A stretch of 64,000 bases of DNA from Mucilaginibacter pineti (GCF_900101875.1 NZ_FNAI01000018.1:1-64000); one strand, 5' to 3'; shown: positions 52,023 through 61,340, numbered from the stretch's first letter. The notes: generated by a model from the sequence alone, not told the origin. Made by a program: numbers and translations.

Positions 52023-52454
52023 TTATCTTTCCAGGTATTCGGCGATCATACCGATCAGGGCATATTTCAGCTCTTTATCATCTTCGTTATCTTCAGAAAA
52101 GCTGAATACTTCAAATACGGGCTCACAAGCCCCTATAAGGCTGATTACTTCATAAGTAAGGATGCCGCTGTCTGCCATGTGCTGATATTCCGACTCAAAT
52201 TCCTGTTCAAGCAATGACCGCATATACTCGAAACGGGATGGACGAAGATCCCGGGTGAGTTCTTCCAGGCACAGAGCTTCAATTACATACGCCGGACGGC
52301 TTTCGGCTTGTAGACCTTCGTAAAGTTCCTTGACTGATCCTACCTTGGTTTCGAGGTAATGCGTCAAACGGTGATCTTCCTGCAAAGCGATCAGCAGATC
52401 CAAATGGTTGTCCAACAGGTAGCTGTATAATTTATTAATGAGTAATTCCTTCAT
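52023..52454 (-). CDS. Hypothetical acidic helical protein of the tra operon
   Basis: A 143-residue acidic, helical protein (I-N-K-L-Y-S-Y-L-L-D-N-H-L-D-L-L-I-A-L, C-L-E-E-L-T-R-D-L-R-P-S, E-D-N-E-D-D-K-E-L). It is just downstream of TraE (2-bp gap) and upstream of a decayed gene. Nothing assigns a function. Confidence 0.6.
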   Translation of the reverse strand: MKELLINKLYSYLLDNHLDLLIALQEDHRLTHYLETKVGSVKELYEGLQAESRPAYVIEALCLEELTRDLRPSRFEYMRSLLEQEFESEYQHMADSGILTYEVISLIGACEPVFEVFSFSEDNEDDKELKYALIGMIAEYLER

Positions 52455-52456
52455 GA

Positions 52457-52792
52457 TTACATTCCAAAAAATGATTTAATGATGGTTGCCACCACCACCA
52501 GAAAGATGCAGGAGCCGAACCACGCGGCAGCAACTTTACTGGTATCCTGGTCGCCCGCATTCCATTTTGAATAAACTTTAACTGCCCCGATCAGGCCGAG
52601 AATCGCACCTATTGCATACATAAGGTTGGTGCCTGATTCAAAATAACTGCGAACCTGAGTGTTCGCCTCGTTGATGCCCGCATTGCCATCCTGACTTTTG
52701 GCTATCAGGCTGATGATTAAACCAAACGCGGTTAATACACCTGTTTTCAAGGTTCTACCCTTCAATTTTTTACTCCACTTTTTCATCTTCAC
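52457..52792 (-). CDS. traE: TraE conjugative transposon protein (DUF4134, pilin-like)
   Basis: A 111-residue protein with an N-terminal signal-like helix (T-A-F-G-L-I-I-S-L-I-A-K-S-Q) and two membrane segments (M-Y-A-I-G-A-I-L-G-L-I-G-A and F-G-S-C-I-F-L-V-V-V-A-T-I-I), like VirB2-type DUF4134 proteins. The first clear tra gene of the operon. Confidence 0.85.
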   Translation of the reverse strand: MKMKKWSKKLKGRTLKTGVLTAFGLIISLIAKSQDGNAGINEANTQVRSYFESGTNLMYAIGAILGLIGAVKVYSKWNAGDQDTSKVAAAWFGSCIFLVVVATIIKSFFGM

Positions 52793-52977
52793 TTATCTTT
52801 TTTTTTAAAAATTCAGGCAAAAGCTTTCCCATACCGCCCGCAACCCGATTTTTTTTCGGGGCGGACGGTTAGGAAAGTCGGCTGGCTAGGATTACCCTTC
52901 TCCACCTACATCTTTGCTCTACAGCACAGGGGTTATCGGCGCGGCCTTATTTCAAAGTTTGGTTTGGGATTTACTTT

Positions 52978-53026
52978 GTTCCGTTGCCCGGCGGCCACAA
53001 ACAATAAGGTCGCCGGGACGGAACTG
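52978..53026 (-). terminator. Large GC-rich hairpin after the 160-residue gene
   Basis: On the minus strand TTCCGTCCCGGCGACC pairs with GGCCGCCGGGCAACGGAA around a 12-nt loop. No T-run follows, so it may be a partial terminator, processing site or regulatory hairpin before TraE. Confidence 0.45.
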
Positions 53027-53039
53027 GAAACACACAACA

Positions 53040-53522
53040 CTAATCACTCCACCACTCATCTACTTCATCTTCACTTAGTTCTGCTGTTCCGGTTCTTTCG
53101 CATTCAGATACCACCAGCTCATTGATAGCTGGCCGATGCGGGGATTTTTTTAAACTGGCGTATGCTTTGAAAATATTTTTAAGCTGGTTCACCAAATTAC
53201 CGGGAGCGTATGCTTTTTCTGATGCCCCATGAATGCTTCTTTTCAGCTTACCGATCAGTTCATCAGCATCCTCTAAGTCGCTATCTATATATTCATCCAC
53301 TATAAAATTGTCGGGGATTTCCGGCTTAAGTACTGCCTGCGATTCAGCCTGGTAGACCAGTTGCTCCGGCAGGGTGTGAATGGTTGGGTTTTGGTCTCCC
53401 TTACGTGCGAATAATTCTTTGATGTCCGAACCATAAAAGCGCGCGGCTACAAATGCATAATAAATAATGAGTGCAACAATGACGGCCTCGATATAACCGG
53501 CCCATGAAAGGTGACTTAGCAT
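53040..53522 (-). CDS. Hypothetical membrane-anchored element protein
   Basis: A 160-residue protein with one N-terminal membrane helix (about 9-25: Y-I-E-A-V-I-V-A-L-I-I-Y-Y-A-F) and an acidic soluble part (D-E-Y-I-D-S-D-L-E-D-A-D-E-L-I) ending D-E-W-W-S-D. It heads the tra gene block behind the repeat-rich control region. Confidence 0.6.
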   Translation of the reverse strand: MLSHLSWAGYIEAVIVALIIYYAFVAARFYGSDIKELFARKGDQNPTIHTLPEQLVYQAESQAVLKPEIPDNFIVDEYIDSDLEDADELIGKLKRSIHGASEKAYAPGNLVNQLKNIFKAYASLKKSPHRPAINELVVSECERTGTAELSEDEVDEWWSD

Positions 53523-53592
53523 GATCTTTAATTTTTAATTGTTATAAATCTTTTCTTCATTCGTTATCGCTACTTTTCTGAGCGTGTTTAAC

Positions 53593-53665
53593 GATACAAA
53601 GGAACTATCCCCCGCATCCCTGTACAAGTACAACTTGCAGTTGTATCCTTTTTGTATCCTTGTAC
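53593..53665. promoter_or_regulatory. Repeat-rich control region upstream of the tra operon
   Basis: Contains TACAACT-TGC-AGTTGTA (53629-53645), the outer pair GTACAAG (53622-53628) / CTTGTAC (53659-53665), TTGTATCCTT twice 11 bp apart (53641-53650, 53652-53661), and GATACAAAGGA (53593-53603) matching the inverse of the last block. It looks like a multi-site operator or promoter for the leftward operon. Confidence 0.55.
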
Positions 53666-53790
53666 CCCATTGATAATCAGTAAGAAAAAAATAAACTTTA
53701 ATATAGTTGGTTAAGTTCCCGTAAAAATTAATCGCAAAAAAAGCCCCTGTTTCCAGGGGCTAAATGTTAAAAATGTTAAATATCAATCTG

Positions 53791-54471
53791 CTAATATCCT
53801 CTGATCTGCCGGATAAGTTTTTCGAGAGCTGCAATAGCTACATCCTTATCTTTCTCCTCGGGATAATAAGAATTGCTTCTTACGCTTTCCCAGGACAAAT
53901 CAGATTTGTTGGGTGTAGACAAGAAAGGTACAATGGTTTTAAAAACCTGCCTGATCGAGCGGGATATGATCATTTTGGTGTCATCGGCAGCTTTTAGAAT
54001 GATTCCGATCTGATCAACGCTCAGATCAAGCAGGATTTTAAAAGAACCCGGAGTTGGTATAGCAGGGTTGGTTGCAGGCGGTAATGGGCCTGGAAGGTAA
54101 CAGAAATACCTTTTTTCAATAGCCTTTGATAATTCATCCAGGTAATTAATAATCGCCGTACCCGCATCTCTTAAAACCGGATTTTCAGGGTAGTTGTCAA
54201 GATTATACTGCGATTGCTGTTTTAAAAGCGAAATTGCCGTGGTGTATTGTTGCACCACCAGTTTTTTCTTGTCGCTTGAAAGCAGGAAAAATGTTTGTGT
54301 TTTTAAATGTCTTAAAACCTGCCGCACTTCAGTTTCAAATTGTTCCTGCAATCTCGTTAATACATCCACCTGTAATTCAGCTACTTTACCCTTTGAAGGA
54401 TTCAAAGTTACTTCGGTTACTTCATCTAACCAGCCAAACGGATAGTTTAGTTCTTCTAATCGTGTTTTCAT
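53791..54471 (-). CDS. Hypothetical element protein, possible regulator
   Basis: A 226-residue protein with helices in the first half and a conserved-looking C-terminal part: L-S-V-D-Q-I-G-I-I-L-K-A-A-D-D, I-S-R-S-I-R-Q-V-F-K-T-I-V and L-S-W-E-S-V-R-S-N-S-Y. That end resembles proteins beside Bacteroidetes conjugative elements. It lies upstream of the repeat-rich control region. Confidence 0.6.
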   Translation of the reverse strand: MKTRLEELNYPFGWLDEVTEVTLNPSKGKVAELQVDVLTRLQEQFETEVRQVLRHLKTQTFFLLSSDKKKLVVQQYTTAISLLKQQSQYNLDNYPENPVLRDAGTAIINYLDELSKAIEKRYFCYLPGPLPPATNPAIPTPGSFKILLDLSVDQIGIILKAADDTKMIISRSIRQVFKTIVPFLSTPNKSDLSWESVRSNSYYPEEKDKDVAIAALEKLIRQIRGY

Positions 54472-55004
54472 ACGCTTCTCTAATTAATCAGGGATTACCA
54501 ACCCTTTAACTTCAATGCTTTATTTATTACTGTAATACACAGCGGCATCAGCCCACAATCCGGCAAGGCGCTGTAATAAAAAATGGCTCGAAACAAGTAA
54601 TGGGTAATTCTGAGCATCACTTGCTTAGCCAAATAAAACCCGAAAACACAGCAAAACTAATGGGTAGTAAAAGCCTGGTAAATAATCAATTTGGGTATTT
54701 CTATTCATTAAATAGTGGTAAATTTTATGACAATCCGGCCAGTTTATGCGATTAGATCTGAAGAATTTTTTGGTTAGGCGTTAGAATTTTATTCTTCTGA
54801 TTTAAGCAGATTAGATATTTTCGGGATAGAAAGGCTAAAATTCGTGCTGAAAGCGGTTTCTAACTACCTGAAAGTTCATTATTTTCCATAATTAGCATTC
54901 GCAGAAGGGAAATAAAAGTAATCGTTTAATGCCAGGGAAATGACTGGCTGTTCTTTTTTAAATTCGGGATCCAATATTTAAAAAGGAAATATATACAATG
55001 ACTT
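54472..55004. other. Spacer at the right side of the conjugation genes
   Basis: About 530 bp. The octamer TAATGGGTA occurs twice (about 54598 and 54659). On the minus strand a short open stretch without an ATG ends near 54526. I see no clear gene; this may hold an element end. Confidence 0.4.
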
Positions 55005-55286
55005 ATGGCTACCATTTGGACAGGCAGGCTGTTTTTAAGAATCCTTTCTATCATTCTGATTTTGTTAGGTTGGGTCTTAAAGTACTGGTTAAACCGTAGA
55101 AAGTTTTACCGGCGAAATGCGGCAGGGGTCGAAAGCTTCAAATCTTACGAGAAGATGAGGCTGACCGTGCTACTGGAAAATGTAGGCTGGCTAATAGGCA
55201 ATATTTTGATCACTATTGGCATTTTGGCGTTTTTATTGACACTCCTACCTCCATTACAGCATTATAAACCGTTACCTGGATCGTAA
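55005..55286 (+). CDS. Small two-helix membrane protein
   Basis: A 93-residue protein with two hydrophobic segments (I-L-S-I-I-L-I-L-L-G-W-V-L and L-I-G-N-I-L-I-T-I-G-I-L-A-F-L-L) and a basic loop (N-R-R-K-F-Y-R-R-N). No family is recognised. Confidence 0.5.
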   Translation: MATIWTGRLFLRILSIILILLGWVLKYWLNRRKFYRRNAAGVESFKSYEKMRLTVLLENVGWLIGNILITIGILAFLLTLLPPLQHYKPLPGS

Positions 55287-55358
55287 AACGAAGCGTTAAG
55301 GTTCTTATGATGACCTATTGATGCGACTTTAAAGTGCTGAGCAAATTAATTTTTAAAT

Positions 55359-55598
55359 ATGGAAACAGGACAAGGTATTATTGAAAGTCAAATCGGAGAA
55401 TTTTTTGGTGATGAGCCCTGGGCTCCGGCTGAAGAAGAACTTTTTAAATGGTTGATGTTTACTTATACACCACATGGAGGTACTATGAAGAATTTGGATA
55501 ATGTAAATTTTCAACGGTTCAAAGAAAGGATTGGGCCATTGATGGAATTGGTTTACAGTAGGTTTCAGGCAATTGCATCGGAAAATAATTCCAAATGA
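55359..55598 (+). CDS. Small hypothetical protein
   Basis: A 79-residue acidic/aromatic protein (F-F-G-D-E-P-W-A-P-A-E-E-E-L-F-K-W-L-M-F-T). It lies 72 bp after the two-helix protein and in the same direction. No homology is recognised. Confidence 0.5.
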   Translation: METGQGIIESQIGEFFGDEPWAPAEEELFKWLMFTYTPHGGTMKNLDNVNFQRFKERIGPLMELVYSRFQAIASENNSK

Positions 55599-55795
55599 GG
55601 AAAAAACTTAACTATATTCTAACTTCCTATCAATCAAAATCAATTAGCCACGCCAAAAGTTTAATATTTTTCATCGGTGTTAGTACCCTTTTTTAAAAAG
55701 TTATTTAAAGGCTTGAATTTATCGGAGTCAAAATGCCTGATCGTTGATTCGTAAATTTCTTCGTTATCCGGCCTTCCCAAAAATGACAGGAGTGT

Positions 55796-55870
55796 TCATC
55801 TCCGCATGCCGAAGCGCTTCGCCTCATAGCTGGCAGCAAGGATGCAAGTCAGTATCGACATTTGCCATCG
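55796..55870 (-). pseudogene. Short Y-family DNA polymerase (DinB-like) remnant
   Basis: On the minus strand L-A-A-S-Y-E-A-K-R-F-G-M-R-R stands before a stop at 55796. The A-S-Y-E-A-K/R-F-G pattern is the first conserved motif of Y-family polymerases. The rest is missing, so this is a tiny relic in a gene-poor spacer (55599-55987). Confidence 0.35.
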
Positions 55871-55987
55871 GACAATGCCTTTATTAAGTAGGGTTTTAAG
55901 TTAAATCTCCTTGTTCTTTACCTGTAATTAGTCCTTTTACACCCAAAATTTCAATATAAACTTCCACGTAGGAATTACTTCTACCAA

Positions 55988-56854
55988 TTAACTGTATATG
56001 TTTTTCAAAAAATCTTTTAAACTGACCGGACTCCTGCCTAGTAGTTGTTTCACATCACTTTTATTGGTATCGAATTCTCCGTTAGCGATCGCCCCACAGA
56101 ACCTTGCAATGTACGCTGCATCATCTTCAGAAGCACCGGTCTGGATAAGCTGTGCGATATATGAACTTACCTTTGGTTGGTGATAAGCTATTATTTTTCC
56201 GGTAATCTCTGATAGCTGGTCAGCAATCTCCGCGAAGGAGAAAGCGGTTTCTGCAGCGATGGTATATTCTTTGTTTTCATGCCCACGAGTAGTCAATACA
56301 ACGGCATTCGCTTCAGCCATTTCTTTTATTGGCAAAAAGGGAGTTCTGCCATCTCCGGCAGGAATGGAAATACCATTATTTAATATATCCTTTCCTATAA
56401 GAAAGGGGATCATGTCAGCATACATGGTATTATCCATTAAAGTATAAGGAATACCTATTTGCTTAAGATAATCAGCAGTGTATGCATGATATTGCACCTC
56501 TTCACCCATGACACTTTGATGTAAATTCTTCATGTCGAAACTCGTATAAATGATGTGGCCAACACCCGCTTCCCTGGCTGCGTTGATCGCATTTTTGTGT
56601 TGCTCAAACCTCTTGCTTATATCTGATGAAGAAGACACAAGCAGCAATTTATCCACGCCTTGGAAGGCACTTTTTAAAGACCCAAGATCCTGATAGTCGC
56701 CAATTTTGATCTGAAGTCCTTTTGACCTTAGTTCTGTCGACTTTGTTTCATCTCTTACTAATGCAGTAATGCTGTTTGGGGATACACCCTTGTTTAATAA
56801 TGAATCAATGGTGGCTTTACCTAAATTCCCTGTTGCCCCGGTTACTAAAATCAT
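55988..56854 (-). CDS. NmrA-like NAD(P)-binding reductase
   Basis: A 288-residue protein of the atypical SDR/QorB type. Start M-I-L-V-T-G-A-T-G-N-L-G (56854) is the Rossmann motif G-x-x-G-x-x-G, so the open frame to 56899 is upstream. V-D-K-L-L-L-V-S-S-S and Y-T-L-M-D-N-T-M-Y match the family. It reduces or senses quinone-like or oxidised substrates. Divergent from an HxlR regulator, probably its controller. Confidence 0.85.
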   Translation of the reverse strand: MILVTGATGNLGKATIDSLLNKGVSPNSITALVRDETKSTELRSKGLQIKIGDYQDLGSLKSAFQGVDKLLLVSSSSDISKRFEQHKNAINAAREAGVGHIIYTSFDMKNLHQSVMGEEVQYHAYTADYLKQIGIPYTLMDNTMYADMIPFLIGKDILNNGISIPAGDGRTPFLPIKEMAEANAVVLTTRGHENKEYTIAAETAFSFAEIADQLSEITGKIIAYHQPKVSSYIAQLIQTGASEDDAAYIARFCGAIANGEFDTNKSDVKQLLGRSPVSLKDFLKNIYS

Positions 56855-56967
56855 ATTTTGTGTTTTAAGATTAATTACTTTTGTTCTGTAAAGAAACATA
56901 TATTGATTTTGAAAAGTAACCCTTGCTGTGGATAATAAGACAAAAAGCGGTAACCTAAAAGTGACTA

Positions 56968-57303
56968 ATGGAAAAGGAATTAGATGATACTGACTGTCCG
57001 GTTACAGCAACGATAGCGCTGTTCGGAGGGCGATGGAAGCTGCCAATTTTATATATACTTTCAAAAAACACCAGACGTTTTGGCGAGATTCAGGTAAGAG
57101 TACCTTCTATTTCAAAAAAGGTATTAACCAACCAATTGAGAGAGCTTGAAGCTGATGGCTTGATCAGCAGGAAACAATACAAGGAGCTGCCTCCCCGGGT
57201 AGAGTACGCGCTCACTGATTTTGGAAAAACCCTTTGCCCTTTGTTAATTGATATAGCAGCTTGGCAACGAAAAAGCATTGATAATCTTACCAAGGTGAAA
57301 TAA
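56968..57303 (+). CDS. HxlR-family transcriptional regulator
   Basis: A 111-residue winged-helix protein: C-P-V at residue 11, F-G-G-R-W-K-L-P-I-L-Y-I-L, then R-R-F-G-E-I-Q, S-K-K-V-L-T-N-Q-L-R-E-L and E-Y-A-L-T-D-F-G-K-T-L. The Cys near the N-terminus is typical of redox- or electrophile-sensing HxlR proteins. It faces the reductase gene. Confidence 0.9.
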   Translation: MEKELDDTDCPVTATIALFGGRWKLPILYILSKNTRRFGEIQVRVPSISKKVLTNQLRELEADGLISRKQYKELPPRVEYALTDFGKTLCPLLIDIAAWQRKSIDNLTKVK

Positions 57304-57487
57304 AGCTTTCCGATTGAAGGCGTAACCAAAACCCCTAATAAACATGTTTGTGAAGTAGCTGCTGGATATGGAAATCATTTTCCGTTACATTGATGAACTA
57401 ATAGATAAAAAAGAGCGACCGAAAAGACGAAACCGATCGGCTTCAGGCCCGATAGCTTATAAATTATCCGAAGTTTTAATGCATCTA

Positions 57488-57832
57488 CTAATGTGTAGTT
57501 ACCACTTCGTTGATGCCTTTAGACAATAACCTTAGCTTGTTGATTATCGAAGTATCGGGAATAGACGCGGTATATATGATGGTAATATTATGATTGGTAG
57601 CAGTTACATTACTCCCTTTGTAAGGTGTCCATACTGATTTAGACGATGATATGGAATCAGCCTTGCCTATCTTATGATCTAAATAATCCAATAAAACCTT
57701 TTGCTTTTTAGCATCAAAGGCAACATAATAGTAAAAGTTATTGAAGGTCAGCCCTGTTGTTTTTTGAATGTTTTGTTGAGCAAATCCAAAACAGGTAATT
57801 AGTGTAGCCAGAAGAAAAATCGTCGCTTTCAT
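57488..57832 (-). CDS. Small secreted hypothetical protein
   Basis: A 114-residue protein with a signal peptide (A-T-I-F-L-L-A-T-L-I-T-C-F-G-F-A) and a beta-rich mature part. It lies 14 bp after the S41 peptidase gene and may be co-transcribed. No family is recognised. Confidence 0.6.
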   Translation of the reverse strand: MKATIFLLATLITCFGFAQQNIQKTTGLTFNNFYYYVAFDAKKQKVLLDYLDHKIGKADSISSSKSVWTPYKGSNVTATNHNITIIYTASIPDTSIINKLRLLSKGINEVVTTH

Positions 57833-57846
57833 ATTATATTTTCAAG

Positions 57847-59634
57847 TTAATTGGTCTTTTTAATCAGGTGTTTTGCTAAGTCCATCTGTGCATCATCACC
57901 CTTTAAATATTCTGTGATATTACCTTGCACCTGATAGTCAGGTATAACACCATGTCCAAAAGGAATAGAGTCATTCGGCGTATCTAATACAAATTTGAGC
58001 AGCGGTATTCCAATTTGCAGTTTGGAATAAGGCAATTTTAAAACGATGCGATTTCCGCTGGTGTTTCCGTAATAGCCGCCCCCCGCTTCTTCACCTATGA
58101 AAATAGCATTTGTGTAATTTTTAGCTAAAGCCGCAAATTCAGAGCCGCCCGAGTAGGTTAAGCCACTGGTTAATATATACAGGTCTCCTGAAAAAGGATC
58201 AGTCTGCGGTTTTTCATGTTCTTCAATCCCCGGCTTTCTCAAAATTCTGCCATCTTTATCTAAGTAGTGTTCTCGTTTTAACATTTTTTCAAGTTTATAC
58301 CAGTCATTTTTATAATCTGAATTGGCATAGAATGAGTAGCTAAAGGCGGACGCCTGAACATATTTGTATTTAATATAATCTCCTGTGATCAAATATGACA
58401 ACAGATAATCCTCGAAACCTTCGTCGCCCCCGCCATTGTTCCTGATGTCAATAACTAAGTGATGAATGCCGTGCTTCTTAATTTGCGTAAAAGAGTCTTT
58501 TACGAACTGATGAAATTCCATTTTAGCGCCATCATACAGATAACTTGAAAAAGAATTAAAAGTCAAGACACCTGTATGAGTTGCAGTATCAAGCTTAAGT
58601 ATAGCGGGTAAGGTGTATGTACTATTAGGAATGTTGCTTAATGTTTCGCGGTAGCTTTTATAGAATGAAGTATAAGTAACTGAAGGTATATCTGAATAAG
58701 TAAACTTCTTCCCCGTAGCTGGTTCAACTGCTTCGATTGTAAAATGATCAGCGGTTGGAAAACTGTAGGCATAATAACTCGAAAACTTTCCATTCTCCTC
58801 TATCCACCGGTATTTGCTTGTTGTATTAAATCCGTCGGAAGGTTCAAAGCTCAAAAATCTTTTCATTATATGGCCCATTGAAACGCCATTAATGCTGGTT
58901 AACACGAGGCCTTTAATCTTGATATTGCCCAAATCGTTAATGATAAATGGCAGGTTATTTAAAAACTTAAGATGGATCGGGAAATATTTAGCACTAAAAC
59001 CCATATACGCCAATGCCTGATCACCTAACCTTGTATAAGTGTGTCCTTCTTTTGTAAAAGCAACTACAGGAGCTACAATATTATAAAAATCTAAAGCGGT
59101 CATGCCGTTGGTAATTAACATACGCTGCGCATTACATATACTGTCAAAGGCGGGTTTGGAATTATACCAATACAGGCCGGTGTGGGCTTCCTTTAATGCT
59201 GACACCAGTAAGTCAAAGTCCTTGTATAGCTTATCCTTACTAATTTTGGTCAATCTTGTCTTTTTGATTTTATCAAGCAGGGGATTCCACCTGGTATCTT
59301 TTCTAAGTGTGGTCAGATCTTTGTCGGTAGTTAATAAGGTATATTTAAAGAAGCTTATACCAACTATAGTCTTAAGAGTTTTAAAAGCACTATCCGGTTC
59401 GAGAGCTAAAGCCCATGAGCAGGCCTCATTATAAACTTCGGATGGGTCGGGTTCAGTTACAGACCGGTTGGCAGCTGAATAAGCAACGGCGGCATTTTTA
59501 TATTCCTTTGCGTCATATAGTTTTTTTGCGTTGCCAATTTGCTCGCTGAAAGATAAAGACTGGCCATTGGCCAAATCACTATATAAAATTAATATAAGGA
59601 AAAATAGGATTGATTTAATTTGAGTACTTTTCAT
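57847..59634 (-). CDS. S41-family serine peptidase
   Basis: A 595-residue protein with a signal peptide, a helical N-terminal region, and the C-terminal S41 peptidase domain (about 345-560): V-I-D-I-R-N-N-G-G-G (about 395) and the catalytic Ser in S-G-L-T-Y-S-G-G-S-E (about 495). It is likely periplasmic or outer-membrane associated. The family cleaves unfolded or tail-tagged proteins. Confidence 0.85.
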   Translation of the reverse strand: MKSTQIKSILFFLILILYSDLANGQSLSFSEQIGNAKKLYDAKEYKNAAVAYSAANRSVTEPDPSEVYNEACSWALALEPDSAFKTLKTIVGISFFKYTLLTTDKDLTTLRKDTRWNPLLDKIKKTRLTKISKDKLYKDFDLLVSALKEAHTGLYWYNSKPAFDSICNAQRMLITNGMTALDFYNIVAPVVAFTKEGHTYTRLGDQALAYMGFSAKYFPIHLKFLNNLPFIINDLGNIKIKGLVLTSINGVSMGHIMKRFLSFEPSDGFNTTSKYRWIEENGKFSSYYAYSFPTADHFTIEAVEPATGKKFTYSDIPSVTYTSFYKSYRETLSNIPNSTYTLPAILKLDTATHTGVLTFNSFSSYLYDGAKMEFHQFVKDSFTQIKKHGIHHLVIDIRNNGGGDEGFEDYLLSYLITGDYIKYKYVQASAFSYSFYANSDYKNDWYKLEKMLKREHYLDKDGRILRKPGIEEHEKPQTDPFSGDLYILTSGLTYSGGSEFAALAKNYTNAIFIGEEAGGGYYGNTSGNRIVLKLPYSKLQIGIPLLKFVLDTPNDSIPFGHGVIPDYQVQGNITEYLKGDDAQMDLAKHLIKKTN

Positions 59635-59725
59635 TTGCAGCGGGCCTGATGAATTGGCTATGCCACAAAAATAGCTGGGTTAAGGCAAGAATAATTGAAC
59701 ATAATTAGCCTTTTAAACGATGTGT

Positions 59726-60535
59726 TTAAATTTTACGGAAATCTTTTGGCACAAACCCCGTATGCATTTTAAATGAACGGGTGAAATGTGCCTGGTCAGC
59801 AAAGCCGCAGGTATAAGCAATCTCAGTAAGCGATAAGGATGTCGTTTTGATTAGGTTTATCGACTTTTCAACTCTGATGGATCTTAGATAGCTGCTTAAT
59901 GTTGAGCTAAAATATTGCGGAAAATACCTTGAGATAGTTACTGGATGGACACCAGCTTTATGGGCAAGATCCTGAAGATCAAAGCGGACATCCCATTCAT
60001 CGTTAAGTATCTCTTTTAAACGTAACACCCAAAGGGGTAATTTGCCAGAATAACTTTTTAAGTCGGCGTTCACCGGGTGAAATAATTCATACAGTAATAG
60101 TTGTAAGGACGCCTGACCATATCCATTTTTGTCATGAATTTCATGGTATAGCTTTAGCAATGTAAACTTAGTTTGACGATTCTGAAGCAGTCGTTCCAAT
60201 AAGACATCTTCACTTAAAGTCATCTCGTGAAGCAAACTATGTTTTAAGTCTAAATTGATTTTTTTTGTGCTGGCGGCATACGCGTTACAGCGATGCATTT
60301 CACCGGCTGGAATAAATTTGATGTCGCCTGGAACCCTTTTATAGTGTTTACCTAAAAGATCTTCTTCATGCACTCCGTTTAAAAGAAAGCTAATGCTAGC
60401 GTTTTCATGACAATGCCATTCTTCAAAAATCCGTTTATCACTGTATTGTGTTAATGCAACGAAACCGCCATCTATCGCTTTTGAAACAGAGATGTTTCCC
60501 AGGAATGTTTTTGAAGGCATTTCTTTCATTGGCAT
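59726..60535 (-). CDS. AraC-family transcriptional regulator
   Basis: A 269-residue protein. The N-terminal cupin-type ligand domain has H-C-H-E-N-A-S-I-S-F-L-L-N-G and P-G-D-I-K-F-I-P-A-G-E-M-H. The C-terminal double HTH (about 168-265) has L-A-H-K-A-G-V-H-P-V-T-I-S-R and the second helix G-F-A-D-Q-A-H-F-T-R-S-F-K. It probably controls the adjoining peptidase or other nearby genes. Confidence 0.88.
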   Translation of the reverse strand: MPMKEMPSKTFLGNISVSKAIDGGFVALTQYSDKRIFEEWHCHENASISFLLNGVHEEDLLGKHYKRVPGDIKFIPAGEMHRCNAYAASTKKINLDLKHSLLHEMTLSEDVLLERLLQNRQTKFTLLKLYHEIHDKNGYGQASLQLLLYELFHPVNADLKSYSGKLPLWVLRLKEILNDEWDVRFDLQDLAHKAGVHPVTISRYFPQYFSSTLSSYLRSIRVEKSINLIKTTSLSLTEIAYTCGFADQAHFTRSFKMHTGFVPKDFRKI

Positions 60536-60824
60536 CAGTGTATAGTTACGGTCTAAATTACTTTTATTCTATTAAATATGACCATAATCTCAACGAAACT
60601 CTTTCGTTAAAGGATAGTATGTTTTTCCATCCGGTACATTATTTCAACTCTGAACATCTGAATGATGCCCTGAAAGTCCCTTTTAAGGAAGTTGCAGAAA
60701 TGTGCGCATTACTAAACTTCTTACCTTCGTATTGCCCGGCACAATCACCAACACAGTAAAAGCATTGAGGGTAAAGGCGCTAAATTTTATATAAGTTTAT
60801 AATATGCAGCCACGTAGATAACGG

Positions 60825-61163
60825 CTAAGCTTTTTTCTTACTATAATATTTCGTTCGGTGTTTCTCAACCCTTTCGACTTCGGCTTTTATCAGTTGTTTT
60901 CGTATAACTTTCATAATGTAGCTATCGTCGACATCCAACACAAGCGAAATTCTAATGATCTCTGAGGGAGTAAATTTATCAGGATGGAATAATTTTGCCC
61001 CGTATCTTCCTTGATTTATACCCGCTAATGCAGCAATTTTAGTAGAGCTGAGTTTTTCTAAATCGCTCATCTTTTCAATTTTGCCATTTTCGAAAGCAGC
61101 TTTAATTATCGCTAAATCCTTATCCTTCTGTTGTGCTTTAAATTCAGCGTTATCTTCTTCCAT
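60825..61163 (-). CDS. Small HTH-like protein facing a large palindrome
   Basis: A 112-residue basic protein. The segment S-S-T-K-I-A-A-L-A-G-I-N-Q-G-R-Y-G-A-K-L-F-H-P looks like an HTH with a recognition helix. The C-terminus is very basic (K-H-R-T-K-Y-Y-S-K-K-K). It is divergent from the 17-bp palindrome at 61213-61250, a likely binding site. Confidence 0.6.
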   Translation of the reverse strand: MEEDNAEFKAQQKDKDLAIIKAAFENGKIEKMSDLEKLSSTKIAALAGINQGRYGAKLFHPDKFTPSEIIRISLVLDVDDSYIMKVIRKQLIKAEVERVEKHRTKYYSKKKA

Positions 61164-61212
61164 AAGTGTTAAAACCCAATTTCGGAAGAATTAATAATCA
61201 TGTCTTTTTTTA

Positions 61213-61250
61213 ATTACACATGAGTAATTAAAAAATTACTCATGTGTAAT
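61213..61250. promoter_or_regulatory. 17-bp perfect palindrome
   Basis: ATTACACATGAGTAATT (61213-61229) and AATTACTCATGTGTAAT (61234-61250) with a 4-nt centre. It sits between the small HTH-like gene and the structured RNA / sigma gene. The ATGAGTAA core is also in the repeat at 1944-1979. Confidence 0.6.
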
Positions 61251-61340
61251 CTTTTTTTCTATCTTTACTTTTAATCAACATATAATTAGAAAAGGTAAAT
61301 GATTTAAATAATTTTGCAGCATCTTTTTAAAAGTAAATAA

